A DNA stretch of 64,000 nucleotides from Mycoplasma sp. 1578d (GTDB lineage Bacteria > Bacillota_I > Bacilli_A > Mycoplasmatales > Metamycoplasmataceae): the NCBI RefSeq assembly GCF_024582695.1, contig NZ_CP102081.1, positions 372,001 through 436,000 of the forward strand. The letters run 5' to 3'. Each line of letters begins with the position of its first letter. The first letter of the stretch is position 1. Shown here one piece after another: positions 14,001 to 24,548 of this stretch. The position numbers and the translations under genes were made by a program. A model generated the notes under the pieces. That model was not told the DNA's origin. It did not search any database and saw nothing but the letters and a program-made list of their open reading frames with translations.

Positions 14001-17000
14001 TATAATAATGGCTCAACAGTCACATTATCTGATTACATTTCAAGCGTTTTAACTACCAATGATCTTTCGGTGGGTGATACTAATCAACAAATTAAAGATA
14101 AAACTAATGCTTTAAATAAAGCACAATCTATAATTCTAGCTAAAAAAGAATTTTTAGATGTTTATGAACAATTAAAACTTGTCCTTGATCATAACAAAGA
14201 GTGAAAAATTTATCAACCTTTACGTAGCGAAATTAATCTCATTTTACAACAAACAAATGCCATTATTTTTAATAATGATTTAACTGTTGAACAAATCCAA
14301 GCCAAAAAAGCAGAATTTGCTGCCTTAATTAAGGTATATAAAACTCGAAAAGATAATTTACTAAATGAGTTTAATCAAGCTATTACATCAGTTAATGCAA
14401 AACAAGATGAGTTTGATGCTGATATTGCTACTCAAGTAGGTCACCATTCAAATTATAGTTTTGATCATTACTATGCACGAGCAAAACAAGATTACGCAAA
14501 TGCACAAACCCCAGCCCAAAAAACCAATGTTGATACACAAGATATTAAAGATTTTGCTGTAAAACTAGAAATTGGATTTTTAAAAGATCAAGCCTTAAAT
14601 AAACTTAAAGATATTGAAACAAGTGCTAAATCAGCTCAATTTGGATCTTCGAACTTACATACTAAGGTCAAAAGTGGATGAACTAGCTTTGATAATAGTG
14701 TGAAAAATACTCTAGATATTGATAATTTAACTTTAGAGCAAGTAAAAGACATTAACAACAAAGTTAATCGCTATTCAGATTTATTTAATTTAGAAAAACG
14801 TGTGGCTGACTATGTATCCAAGACCCAGAGTCGGGTAAATGCTCCAACGCTTTCAATTGAACAGCTCAAACAAGCGCTTGAAAGCACTCTCCCAATTGCT
14901 TCAGATAATTATGATGAAATTAATAATAAATACGAACAACTTAATACTGTTTATATTAAAGAAGCTGAAATTCAAGAAATTAGAGAAAACATTGTTTTCC
15001 AACTTGAAAATAATGACATTACTTTAGGTGCTCAAGGAATATCTGGTAATCTTACTAATGCACTAGGTGCAACATATGATTCAGATGTAACAGTGAGATT
15101 AAGAAATTGATCTGATAATATCAAAACTTCAGCTAATACTAGCACATCAAGAGATGTATTAGCCAATCTGTTGAAACAAGTTCAACGTGTCCGTGATGAA
15201 GTGCCAGCAATTGCTACACTGGCTAAAAGTGTGGCCAGAGCTAGAAATATCCTTGATGGATTAAATAATAATAGTTCAAATCTAGTTAGTTCATACGCTC
15301 AAAAACTTAATGCATTTATCACTCAAGCTAAAAGCAACTACTTTAAAGAAACAGTTGATCAAGGAAAAGCTAATAATGTTGATTTTTACAATGATTTAAG
15401 TAATAAAATAAACTTTACTAATCAAAAACTCACTGCTTCAGATATGCTTGCAACTAAGTTAGATGATATTGAGACTATTATCAATAATTCTGACTTTAAC
15501 TTAAGAAGTTTAAATGGTCAAGTCGGACTAACTAAACTCCAAGACTTCCAAAACTATCTTAATTCATTTGAAATCGCTGCTCAAAATGACGAATATAATC
15601 AAGGTGCTGTTGATAAAATTAACGCACTAATTACTAAAGCAAATTCATTTAAAAGTATCATTGATATTGATAGAGAAACATTGCAATATGGAAATACTTT
15701 AGCTCAAACTAACTCACCAACAGCTACTTTAGATCTTGAATCAACTTTAGCATTAGTATGAGATAGTCTTCCAAGTGCAAATCAAAACCCAAATTCTTCA
15801 CTTGGTAAACAAGCAGGTAATAATTATAATGTCAATGATCTGTTTGATTTAAGTTCGCCTAATGCATTAAACGCTCAAGCATATAATGCATTGGCTGAAA
15901 AGATTGTTACCGAAATTAGTGTTCAAAAAGATGCAATTCAAAACAAAAATATTTATCGTAAAGCAACAAATACTAAAATTACAAATCTTGAGCAACATCA
16001 TTTTACAGCACTTGTACATAATGATTTAAGAAATGCATTACTTGGATTATTGAATAGTTTAGATCAAGAAAATAATAACGCAAGAACATTAAGTATTACT
16101 CCAGATGAAACCGGAGAACTCAATATAGTTCGGGCAAAAGTGGAAACTATTGAAACCCATCTTACTGAATTGAAAAATTTAGCCCAAAAAGCTTATGAAT
16201 TATCTAATTTTAACAATACAGTTATCAGTAATTTACCATTAATCACTAGTTCAAAAAACCAAACAACACAATTACTTCAAAAAGCTGAAAGTTATTACAA
16301 TAGCATTGATAAAATGAAACTAACTGGGAACGATTCAATTCAAAGTGTTACCCAGGAACTTGAACAGCAACAGTTTAAATTAAGATTATTATCAACATAT
16401 GAGCAAGTGTTTAATGCGTATAATGACGAGCTAAGTTTATCAATGCCAGCTAAAAACGTAATTAAAGCTAAATTAGATGCTTTTGTTACTGAGTATAACA
16501 ATAACACTTTAACCCCAAATCAATTATTTGACAAATATTTTAGAAAAGTAACTGAACTGCAACCTAATGAACCAGCTAGTGCTAAAAATTCGCTGATTAA
16601 ATATGCTTTAGATAATGCTGTTAATTTACAAAAAGCTTACAATAATGCAATTAGTTATCTCGCACTAAAGGACCCAAGTTTAGATAGTGTCGATGTACAA
16701 AGTAAATTCACACAAATTACCAATTTAATTAACGGTGCAAACGGTGTTATGAATACACTTAACGCAATGAATAATGATGAACAAATCAAGATTAATTTAT
16801 TCAATAATATCAATACTAATATTGAACAATTAATCAACAATAAAAAAGCTCAAATCCAGCAACAATTGGATGAAAATAATCAAATCAAAACTTTCTTTGA
16901 TTCAGTTAAAAACAACTTTTCAAATAATAATAACAACGCTCCTACCTATGTGGACGGATTTGAACAAAAAGGGATTACTGATCTCACTAATGCAAATAGC

Positions 17001-19664
17001 AATAAAGTTAATTTATCGTATTCACAAGTTAATGTGTATTTAACAAATGCTAAAGCTGTAGCAAACCTACAAATTTTTGATTTATATACTAAAGCAATCA
17101 ATGTGGTTGAAAATATTAAAAATGAAGTACTTCAATACTACAATGACTTTGATGCAACTAAAACCGCTGTTCGTTCTGGCTCGCAAGTCGATGCCATGAA
17201 ATACGCACCAATTTTGACCCTTAAAAATCAAATTGATAGTGCTTTAAATGCTAATTTTAATGTGGTTGAAAATTATGTGTCCAAAATTAATAGCTTAGTT
17301 GCTATTATTAATGGAAATCACAATCAAGTTATTGAGCAATTTGTTAATACAATTAAGATGGAATTTGCTCAAAAATTCAATCCAAAGCCAACAACAAATG
17401 GTTCGACTGATAAACCTGGCTTTTATGTTAAATTTAAAGAAAAATTAGACATGCTCAAGCAAAACGTTGCAGGGCAAAACGTTAATTTATTTAAATACAA
17501 TCAGATAGAAAGCATTGAAAACCAATACGACGCCTTTATTAATGAATTCGAATCTTTAAATCAAATTTATTCTTCGATTCAAACTAAAAAAGATTCAGGA
17601 TCTCTATCGAGCTTTGCTACTTCACTTGATAAACTCAATCAAAACTTTATTGAGTTAGAACAAAATGTTAAAAATGCTGCCAATGTGGCATTGAATAAAA
17701 ATCCACTCGAAGCAGTTTTTGCAGATGTTTTTGAAAACATTCGTTACTCAGATACTTCAAAGTATACTAGTGATATTAAAAACACGTTTCAAACTTTTAA
17801 AGCTTCAATTGTTTCAAAAATCAATAATGTTCACACTGAACCTAACTTTAATTTTTCAACCCTTAACAAAGATAGCAATGCAGATGAAGATTTATCAAAT
17901 TTACTAAAAGCTTTAACTGAATATAAAGATTGAATTAAACAACCCCAAAACAAAAACAAACTTCTTACTCAATTGGATGATAATCCAAATCAAACTAATA
18001 ATTTTGCCCCAATTGAAGCAGGGTTAGATGGAAACTTTGATAAAAAATACAAAGTTATTATCACTAATCAAGAATATACTCGCACTAAGTTTGTTAATAA
18101 CTTTGAAAATATTGTTAATAACGATCCTAATGCAAATACCACTCAATTAGTAGAAATTAGTAATAATGATGCATTTTTAGCAATGTTTAATCAATTTGCT
18201 TTTACTAAAAAAGATGTTACTAGTGATACTCAATTAAAATCAATTTACTCACCAATTAAATTTAAAGTGTACATTAAAAAGTACAACACCAATGGTTGAT
18301 TTGATTTAGTTGCACCAGTACAACCTGAAGTTGATCGTCAATCTTTACGTGCTAAAATTGTGTATTCATACGAATCGGACATTACTGATATTGGTGAATT
18401 GAAAATAGAAAAAGATGTTGTGTTAACTTTTAAAACCCTTGACACCATTGAAATTCTACCTGGAACTTCAAGTGTATTTATTAACAACAATTCACAGGTT
18501 GGTTTAAACGCTAAATATGAAGCAATTGATGTTGATGAAGCTGGATGAAATATTCCACAAGTCACCAGTACAACCGCTCCTAATGCTACAACCGTAAAAA
18601 ATGAAGTTATTACTAAAGTGTATAACAAAATGAAAGCAGCTATTTTTGATCTAAATAATTCTAACTCAACTATAGCAAACTCAACAAGTCCGATTACGCC
18701 AAAAACTCAATATTTAAACACTCTTAGAACAGCCACTGATCCTGATCATGTTAACTTAAACTACATTCATTCAGGAAATACTACTAGATTAAGTGCAAAT
18801 ATTGACGCTACTAACCGCAATACTTCTACTCGATATGGATTTGATATTGAAAATCAAAGTATCATACCGATTACTTATGCTCTTTCGTTAAGTACTAATA
18901 AACAAGACGAGCGATTACTAATTATTCCTCAAGATAGTGAAAAAGGATTTTCGTTCATGCAAATTCAAGGTGGTCGCATTACTGGGACACCAACTAATGG
19001 GAATCTTTCGGGTAGAGGTGCTCCTGGAACTTATGATAGTAAACTCAATAAAGTCGCTAATGGTGGAAACAATATTTATAATAGATCAAATGATTGATGA
19101 AATGCCACTGTATTCCCTACTGGATTTAACATTAATTTATATGAATTTAATATCGATTATGATCCAGTATTGAGAAAAGTTTATTTATATGTTTCATGAT
19201 TAGAAAATGTCTTATATCCTATTAATAAAGTCTCAGTGAAATCTTGAGTTGATAAGTATAAAACTAAACCAGAACTCAAACAAGCTGACAAAGACTTTTT
19301 AACTCAATTATCAAATAATTTTGGGTCTGTACCAGCAACATACACTCCAACTCCTGGAGAATTATCAAGAACTTTTGAGATCTTTGCATTATACGACAAT
19401 ATTCTATTTAAAAAACAAGGAATAGCTAATTGATTAGCAGTTTCGGTTGCAACAGCTCTTGGTGGAGCACCAATATTTCCACTTACTGGTGGACAAAACA
19501 TTATTTACCGAACTTCAGCTAATGATCCAAAAACCGCTACTTTAAGAGTTGCTCCTACACAAGATTATCAAAATATAGATCGAAATACACAACTTGAAAA
19601 AGGTTCAGCTCTTGTCACTCTTTATTCAGCCTTAATTAACAAATTCTGATTTAAAATTCGTTAA
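11088..19664 (+). CDS. Giant N-terminally anchored coiled-coil surface protein (2858 aa)
   Basis: Starts at ATG 11088 behind a strong AAGGAGG site (11075-11081) and ends at TAA 19662-19664, with only TGA codons inside. The N-terminus (MLKNKNIKKAF, then a hydrophobic stretch to about residue 32) is a signal-anchor type like the gene before it. Most of the protein is predicted helical and Asn/Gln/Lys-rich. From about residue 2080 it becomes almost the same as the partial gene at 1-2379, ending INKFWFKIR. The function is unknown; a surface structural or adhesive role is inferred. It is the last gene of the run and is followed directly by a strong terminator. Confidence 0.86.
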
Positions 19665-19678
19665 TTAAATAACAATAA

Positions 19679-19716
19679 AAAAACATTAATCCACACTTAA
19701 AGGGATTAATGTTTTT
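19679..19716. terminator. Bidirectional terminator between giant gene and pncB
   Basis: Perfect 14-bp arms (AAAAACATTAATCC and its complement) around a 10-base loop, with A-run before and T-run after. It therefore works on both strands and separates two converging genes (stops at 19664 and 19736). Confidence 0.85.
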
Positions 19717-19735
19717 AATATTAAACAAAATTTGT

Positions 19736-20755
19736 TTATAACTTTATTTTTGAATAAGTGATTAAATTTGGATTTGGATTATATTCACGCCCCTCTTTAG
19801 CTTCTAATTGACCATTTAAAATAACCGCATCAGCTGAAAAGGAATTGTTAATTTTAAAAATACTTTGACCAACACCATAATAATCTACTGGAACGTTTAG
19901 TTCTTCAAATTCCTGGATTTTTTGTGAATTAAACCCACTTGAAACTACTATTTTGTAATCATTCGCTCCGGCTTGATCCAACGCTTTTCTCAGACGAATA
20001 ATTTGCTCAGGATTAACACCAAATTGTGGATTTTCATTATCAAACATATGGTCGACCATATTTTTAGAAGTATCAATTCGCACACCTCAAACTTTGTTTC
20101 CGAGAGCGTTTCACACTCTAAGCGAATCACTAATCACATCATTATTGTAATCTACTAAAGCAATTAATTTTGAATTTGGGAAGTGCTTGTGGTATGCTAA
20201 TGTCGCCTGAACAACATCGCCCTGAAATCCTTGTATTAAAACATGGGGCATTGAACCAAATACTTGCTCATCATTTTGTATTTTTGAACTAATTTTTTGA
20301 GCTAATGTAGAAACTAATTTTACTCCACCCACTGATACTGCATAACCGTCAATTTCTTGATTGATATAATGATCAGCTCGATCCCCCATAAAAATAATCT
20401 CTTTATTTTTAGCAGCTTTTTTGCAATGATATATATTTGTTGCTAACGAAGTATTACGAGATAAAATTCCGTCAATTAAACCTTCTCAAATTCCGAATTC
20501 AGGATATGGGCCACTTAATTCAAGGACAACATCTAATTTATTAATTAGCGAACCTTCTGGAAGGTATTTAATCGTGTATTTGCTAGTATCAGTAACTTCT
20601 TCAAGTAATTTAATCACTTCATTCATTCCAGCTAAAAGTGCATCATCTTTTCGTTGGAAAAATTGCATGGTAACGATATTATTTGGACGTTCTTTTTGCA
20701 ATATTGCTTTGGTTTTTGCAAAGTAACTTGCGATATATTTTTCTTTATTTAACAT
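19736..20755 (-). CDS. pncB: Nicotinate phosphoribosyltransferase
   Basis: 339 aa, start ATG at 20755 with an AAGGAG site 7 bases upstream. The enzyme joins nicotinate to phosphoribosyl pyrophosphate, giving nicotinate mononucleotide for NAD salvage, an essential route in mycoplasmas that cannot make NAD. Recognisable segments are LPEGSLINK, LELSGPYPEFG, MGDRADHY, IQGFQGDVVQAT, ALVDYNND, VRIDTSKN and DYYGVGQSIF, in the order usual for this family. The length matches short mycoplasma versions. The gene stands alone between a terminator and a divergent pgk. Its leader folds as an FMN-riboswitch-like aptamer with a hairpin over the ribosome site (separate entries), so translation is probably regulated by a ligand. 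Confidence 0.88.
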
Positions 20756-20756
20756 T

Positions 20757-20776
20757 GAAAACTCCTTGGAGTTTCC
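20757..20776 (-). promoter_or_regulatory. Hairpin that masks the pncB ribosome binding site
   Basis: On the minus strand GAAACTCC is followed at once by the complementary GGAGTTTT, giving a short stem with a CAAG loop. The right arm contains the AAGGAG ribosome site of pncB, which lies 7 bases before its ATG. The left arm (GGAAAC) is also perfectly complementary to the 5' strand of the aptamer closing stem (GTTTCC), so two mutually exclusive structures are possible. Confidence 0.65.
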
Positions 20777-20785
20777 GACTATTTT

Positions 20786-20893
20786 GTTTCTTTATTCAGA
20801 CTATACTGTCGGTTTAGGAATTCCACCTAATCGTGCTTAAAAAAGTACAAAGACTATTACTTCCGGTTTAGATTTTCACTAAGTCAGGAAACC
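20786..20893 (-). ncRNA. FMN riboswitch-like aptamer in the pncB leader
   Basis: Read on the minus strand, the leader contains both halves of the RFN/FMN aptamer in order. First comes TTAGTGAAAATCTAA then ACCGG..GTAATAGTC. Then, after a small stem, TTAGGTGGAATTCCTAA is followed by ACCGACAGTATAGTCTG. The closing stem P1 is GGTTTC with GAAAC. Helices P2 (TTAG/CTAA), P3, P5 (TTAGG/CCTAA) and P6 (CAG..CTG) can all be drawn. Departures from the family are the junction after P3, where the usual GA is GT here, and the 3' conserved tail, which reads GAATAAAGAAAC rather than GGATGAGAGAAG. It may be a divergent FMN sensor or a variant for another ligand. The aptamer identity is recalled from the known family, not searched. 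Confidence 0.75.
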
Positions 20894-20910
20894 TATTAAT
20901 TTGTGTAATT

Positions 20911-20916
20911 ATTATA
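20911..20916 (-). promoter_or_regulatory. Candidate -10 box of the riboswitch-pncB transcript
   Basis: A perfect TATAAT on the minus strand lies about 18 bases before the aptamer closing stem, the right place to start an RNA that begins with P1. No good -35 hexamer is visible. Confidence 0.45.
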
Positions 20917-21050
20917 AACTTTTTCCTTAATATATAAAAATTAACAATCTTTGCATATTAAGGATTTGATGAAGTAAAAATTGTAAACATGTTAAAATAT
21001 TAAAGTAAATAAATAATATCTATTTATAAACATTTAAAGGATGAAAGATT

Positions 21051-22241
21051 ATGATCAAAACACTTAATGATATTTCAGTATCGGGAAAAAAGGTAATAGT
21101 GAGAGTTGATTTAAATGTACCACTTAAAGATGGTGTGATTACTTCAATTAAAAGAATTCAAGCAGTGGTTCCAACCATTAAAAAACTTGTTTCAGAAAAT
21201 GCCAAAGTAATTTTATTATCACACTTAGGAAGAGTTAAAACACAAGATGATTTACCAAAGCGTGATTTAACCCCTGTGGCTGTTGAATTAGCTAATCAAT
21301 TAAATCAAACCATTACTTTTGTTAAAGCAACCCGTGGTGAAATAGTCGAAAAAACAATCAATGAAATGGGATTTGGGGAAGTAGTTTTACTTCAAAACAC
21401 TCGTTATGAAGATTTAAACAACAAAGCCGAAAGCAAAAATGATCAAGAACTTGCAAAATATTGAGCCTCACTTGCTGATGTGTATGTTAATGATGCTTTT
21501 GGAACCTCACATCGTGCTCATGCTTCAAACGTGGGAATTAGCTCATACATTAAAGAATCAGCCATTGGTTATTTAGTTGAAAAAGAAATGCTTGCAATGC
21601 ATAAAGCTATGGACAATCCAGAACATCCATATGTGGCAATAGTTGGAGGAGCTAAAGTTTCAGATAAAATTCAAGTTTTAGAAAATCTAACTAAAATTGC
21701 CGATAAAATGATTATTGGTGGAGGGATGGCTTACACCTTTAAAAAAGCTCAAGGATATTCTGTTGGTGATTCGTTGGTTGAAGATGATTTTATTGGTTTA
21801 GCTAAAGATTTCCTTAATAAATATTCAGATAAAGTAGTTTTACCACTTGATCATTTATGTACTCGTGAATTTGCTGATGTAGAACCTGTAATTCAAGGTT
21901 ATGGAATTGAAGAAGGGTTTATGGGAATGGATATTGGTCCTAAATCAATTGAATTATTCAAAGAAGTACTTCAAGGAGCTAAAACTGTTGTATGAAATGG
22001 ACCTGTTGGAGTAACTGAATTTGAACACTTTAAAACTGGAACTTTAGAAGTGTGCAAAATGATTGCTTCACTTGAAAATGTGTATTCAGTTGTTGGTGGT
22101 GGTGATTCTGTTGCTGCTGTTCAAAAACTTGGTATGGAAGATAAGTTCTCACATGTATCAACTGGTGGTGGAGCTATTTTAGAAATGCTCCAAGGACGTA
22201 AATTACCAGGGATTGAAGCAATTCAGAAAAAAACTTATTAA
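21051..22241 (+). CDS. pgk: Phosphoglycerate kinase
   Basis: 396 aa from ATG 21051 (AAAGGA site about 10 bases upstream) to TAA 22239-22241. The enzyme transfers phosphate from 1,3-bisphosphoglycerate to ADP in glycolysis, a main ATP source in mycoplasmas. N-terminal RVDLNVPL, LLSHLGR, NDAFGTSHRAHAS, the hinge region VGGAKVSDKIQVLENL, GGGMAYTF, the C-terminal WNGPVGVTE and VGGGDSVAAV with STGGGA are all present in order. The length is normal. It is divergent from pncB and followed by its own terminator. Confidence 0.96.
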
Positions 22242-22250
22242 TAAAGACAT

Positions 22251-22285
22251 AAAATCTAAACTATTTAAACTTAGTTTAGATTTTT
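22251..22285 (+). terminator. Terminator after pgk
   Basis: Arms AAAATCTAAAC and GTTTAGATTTT around a 12-base loop, followed by T residues, 9 bases after the pgk stop. Confidence 0.8.
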
Positions 22286-22325
22286 ATTTATCTAATTTGA
22301 TGGCTTTAATGTTATTATTTAAATT

Positions 22326-22880
22326 ATGAAAAATATTATTGACGTTAAAATTGAAATTCAAAAAAATTCACGGATTAAATATGAATACAACCGCAAAACT
22401 GGAGCAATTGAAGTTGATCGTATTTTAAGAGGTGATTTTGTTTATCCAGCTAATTATGGATTCATTCCTAATGCTCTTGATTGAGATGGTGATGAACTTG
22501 ATGTACTTGTATATTCACAAGAAACATTTGCAGTTGGATCAATGCTTAAAGCTAGAATTATTGGAGCTATGAAAATGATTGATGATGGTGAAACTGATAC
22601 TAAATTAATCGCTGTACATGCTGATGATTATCGTTTAGATCACATCAATAAACTTGAGGATTTACCACTCCCATTTTTAGATACAGTTAAACAATTTTTC
22701 AGTACATACAAAAACTGGAAACGTGTAGGAATTACTAGTGTTAATGGTTTTGAAGATACTCAATGAGCCCTTAATGAATATGCTGAATGTGTTGAATTAA
22801 TGGATCAATATGGTTCAATGGATAAAAAAGAATTTATTAAACTCATGCAAGAAAAACATCCAGAAAAATATACCAAATAG
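22326..22880 (+). CDS. ppa: Inorganic pyrophosphatase
   Basis: 184 aa from ATG 22326 to TAG 22878-22880. This soluble family I enzyme splits pyrophosphate and so pulls biosynthetic reactions forward. Diagnostic parts are [24 protein letters not shown], the Mg-binding [12 protein letters not shown] signature, and [10 protein letters not shown] followed by a C-terminal helix. No Shine-Dalgarno sequence precedes the ATG, so the message may be leaderless or weakly initiated. It follows the pgk terminator by 40 bases, so it probably has its own promoter. Confidence 0.95.
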
Positions 22881-22937
22881 ATAAATAAAAAATAATCTTG
22901 GATAGATTTTAGAATTTTTTAAATGTTTACGAACTTA

Positions 22938-22959
22938 CCTCAATTTTTTGGGGTTTTTT
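22938..22959 (+). terminator. Terminator after ppa
   Basis: A short stem CCTCAA/TTGGGG (one G-U pair) with a 4-base T loop is followed by six T. The rest of the 318-base gap to the tRNA holds only this and the tRNA terminator. Confidence 0.6.
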
Positions 22960-23089
22960 CATTTTAATACAAACTGATATAGAGATAAACTTAAAATATT
23001 CCTTTGATATTTTTCGTAATATTCAAATCATTTTAATCATTATTCAAATTTCAATTGACTTATAATTACTTTTATTTTAATTATAAATT

Positions 23090-23117
23090 AAAAAAGGCAC
23101 GCTCCAATTTGCGTGCC
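23090..23117 (-). terminator. Terminator of the tRNA-Ser transcript
   Basis: On the minus strand GGCACGC..GCGTGCC forms a 7-bp GC-rich stem with an 8-base loop, followed by a run of T (A-run on the plus strand). It lies about 80 bases beyond the tRNA 3' end. Confidence 0.75.
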
Positions 23118-23198
23118 CTAATTTATAAGTTTATTATCTTTTAATTTTAAAAGGTATGACAGAATTTAAAAATGCATCAAAAAACCTAAATAAAAAAA

Positions 23199-23289
23199 TG
23201 GCGGAACAGAGAGGATTTGAACCTCCGCGGGAGTTGCCTCCCCTACAGTCTTAGCAGGACCGCCTCTTCAGCCTCTTGAGTACTGTTCC
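23199..23289 (-). tRNA. tRNA-Ser (anticodon GCU)
   Basis: A class II tRNA of 91 bases including an encoded CCA. The acceptor stem is GGAACAG/CTGTTCC with G73, the serine discriminator. The anticodon loop is CTGCTAA, a long variable arm (GGGGAG..CTCCC) is present, and the T arm is GGAGGTTCAAATCCTCT. It reads AGC/AGU. A TATAAT on the minus strand at 23308-23313 is the likely -10 box. Confidence 0.95.
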
Positions 23290-23418
23290 GTTTGTTATAG
23301 CTTACTAATTATACCTCAAAATTTAATTGTTAAAAGAAGAAAATTTTTACAAAAAATTAGTTATTATTTCCTAGTTTAAAAAAATTTAAAATATTTATAT
23401 TTTATTGTGCAAAAAGAC

Positions 23419-23424
23419 TATAAT
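23419..23424 (+). promoter_or_regulatory. -10 box giving a near-leaderless lipoprotein mRNA
   Basis: A perfect TATAAT ends 6 bases before the ATG at 23431, so transcription should start at or next to the start codon. Confidence 0.55.
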
Positions 23425-23430
23425 TTAGCA

Positions 23431-24351
23431 ATGAAAACAAATAAATATAAATTACTTAGAAATTATTTACTTTTAACAACTCCTGTTGCTGTTTTTGCAG
23501 CATCAGTGTCATGTTCTAATTCAGCTACAAAAACAGAGGATCCTAAAAAAGATACTCCAAAACCAGAAACTCCACCTAAAGACAAACAAGATCCTCAAAC
23601 ACCACCAAAAACAGAGGATCCTAATAAAACCGAAACTCCTCCAAAACCAGAAACTCCTGCTAAACAAGATGAAAACAAACCTACAACACCTTCTAAACCT
23701 GATAAAAAACCATCTGAAGGTTCAAATACAGAAGGAAGCAAAACTGAAACTGTAGAATCAAAACAATTAAAAGAAGAAATCTCAAAACTTTCACTTTATA
23801 AAGATGATTTTACAAAAGAATCTTATGATCAATACTTTGCTAATTTAGAAAAAAGAGAAGAAGAGTTCACTAATAAAAAGTATGGATCAGGCGATCAATT
23901 TCATAGTGAAATTCCAGCGAATGAAGGATATACTAAAGATCAATTCAAAAAAGATGTAAGCACTTTAAAAACATATTATTCACAAGTTCAAGAATTATTA
24001 AATTTATTAAAAAGTAAACCTGAAGAAGTTTCGAAGTTTTTAGAAACTAAAAAATCAGATTCTACATCAATTTTTAAAGTTTCAGATGATAAAGTTTCGA
24101 TTGATGTTCTAAAAATCAATACTCTTTACAATAAATTAATTGCTGAAAATTTGAAAAAAGTGCAAGAAAAGAAAAATAATTCAATTCCAGATTTTGTTAC
24201 TATTGGATTCGGATTTGGTGGTAAAAGATCTGAAGTAAAAGATCTTTTCAAACAAAGAACAGGCGAATTTGTACACTTGTTCCCTGGTATTGGAGGTTTT
24301 CCAGAGGAAATCAAACAAATTAATACAAATCAAACCGCAAAAAATAAATAA
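23431..24351 (+). CDS. Lipoprotein with Pro/Thr/Lys-rich stalk
   Basis: 306 aa. I chose ATG 23431 over an in-frame GTG at 23407 because a TATAAT lies between them and because MKTNKYKLLRNYLLL is a normal lipoprotein signal. The lipobox AASVSC places the acylated Cys at residue 28. Residues about 35-115 are a low-complexity stalk rich in Pro, Thr, Lys and Glu with repeated TEDP and KPETP units. The C-terminal 190 residues are charged and helical and end in a Gly/Phe-rich stretch (VTIGFGFGGKR, LFPGIGGFPEE). No known domain was recognised. A surface location is well supported; the function is unknown. There is no Shine-Dalgarno sequence. Confidence 0.8.
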   Translation: MKTNKYKLLRNYLLLTTPVAVFAASVSCSNSATKTEDPKKDTPKPETPPKDKQDPQTPPKTEDPNKTETPPKPETPAKQDENKPTTPSKPDKKPSEGSNTEGSKTETVESKQLKEEISKLSLYKDDFTKESYDQYFANLEKREEEFTNKKYGSGDQFHSEIPANEGYTKDQFKKDVSTLKTYYSQVQELLNLLKSKPEEVSKFLETKKSDSTSIFKVSDDKVSIDVLKINTLYNKLIAENLKKVQEKKNNSIPDFVTIGFGFGGKRSEVKDLFKQRTGEFVHLFPGIGGFPEEIKQINTNQTAKNK

Positions 24352-24505
24352 TTAAAAGATAAAGAGTTACAAACTGGTAAGAAACACAAACTACATCTAA
24401 AAAAATAATAAATAATTTTTTAGTATTAGTAAATGTTCTTAATATAATAATCAAGTTAACAACAACAACAACATTTTATAACTTGGATTTCATTAATTAA
24501 AATTT

Positions 24506-24535
24506 AAAAGATCAATACTTCAAGTATTGATCTTT
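24506..24535. terminator. Bidirectional terminator between lipoprotein and chaperone genes
   Basis: Perfect arms AAAAGATCAATAC and GTATTGATCTTTT around TTCAA, with A and T runs on either side, located between convergent genes. The 150 bases before it hold only a short CAA repeat (near 24457-24473). Confidence 0.8.
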
Positions 24536-24548
24536 TTCTTTCAGTTTT

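Noticed and set aside
18338-18628. Minus-strand open frame of 96 codons inside the third giant gene
   Set aside because: It is antisense to a conserved C-terminal region that is shared with gene 1, has no ribosome site and no family resemblance.
19736-20755. Misassigned riboflavin transporter behind the riboswitch
   Set aside because: The protein is soluble and carries nicotinate phosphoribosyltransferase segments; there are no membrane spans.
24457-24473. CAA repeats after the Pro-rich lipoprotein as a regulatory repeat
   Set aside because: It is short, lies downstream of the gene and before a terminator, with no promoter or frame depending on it.
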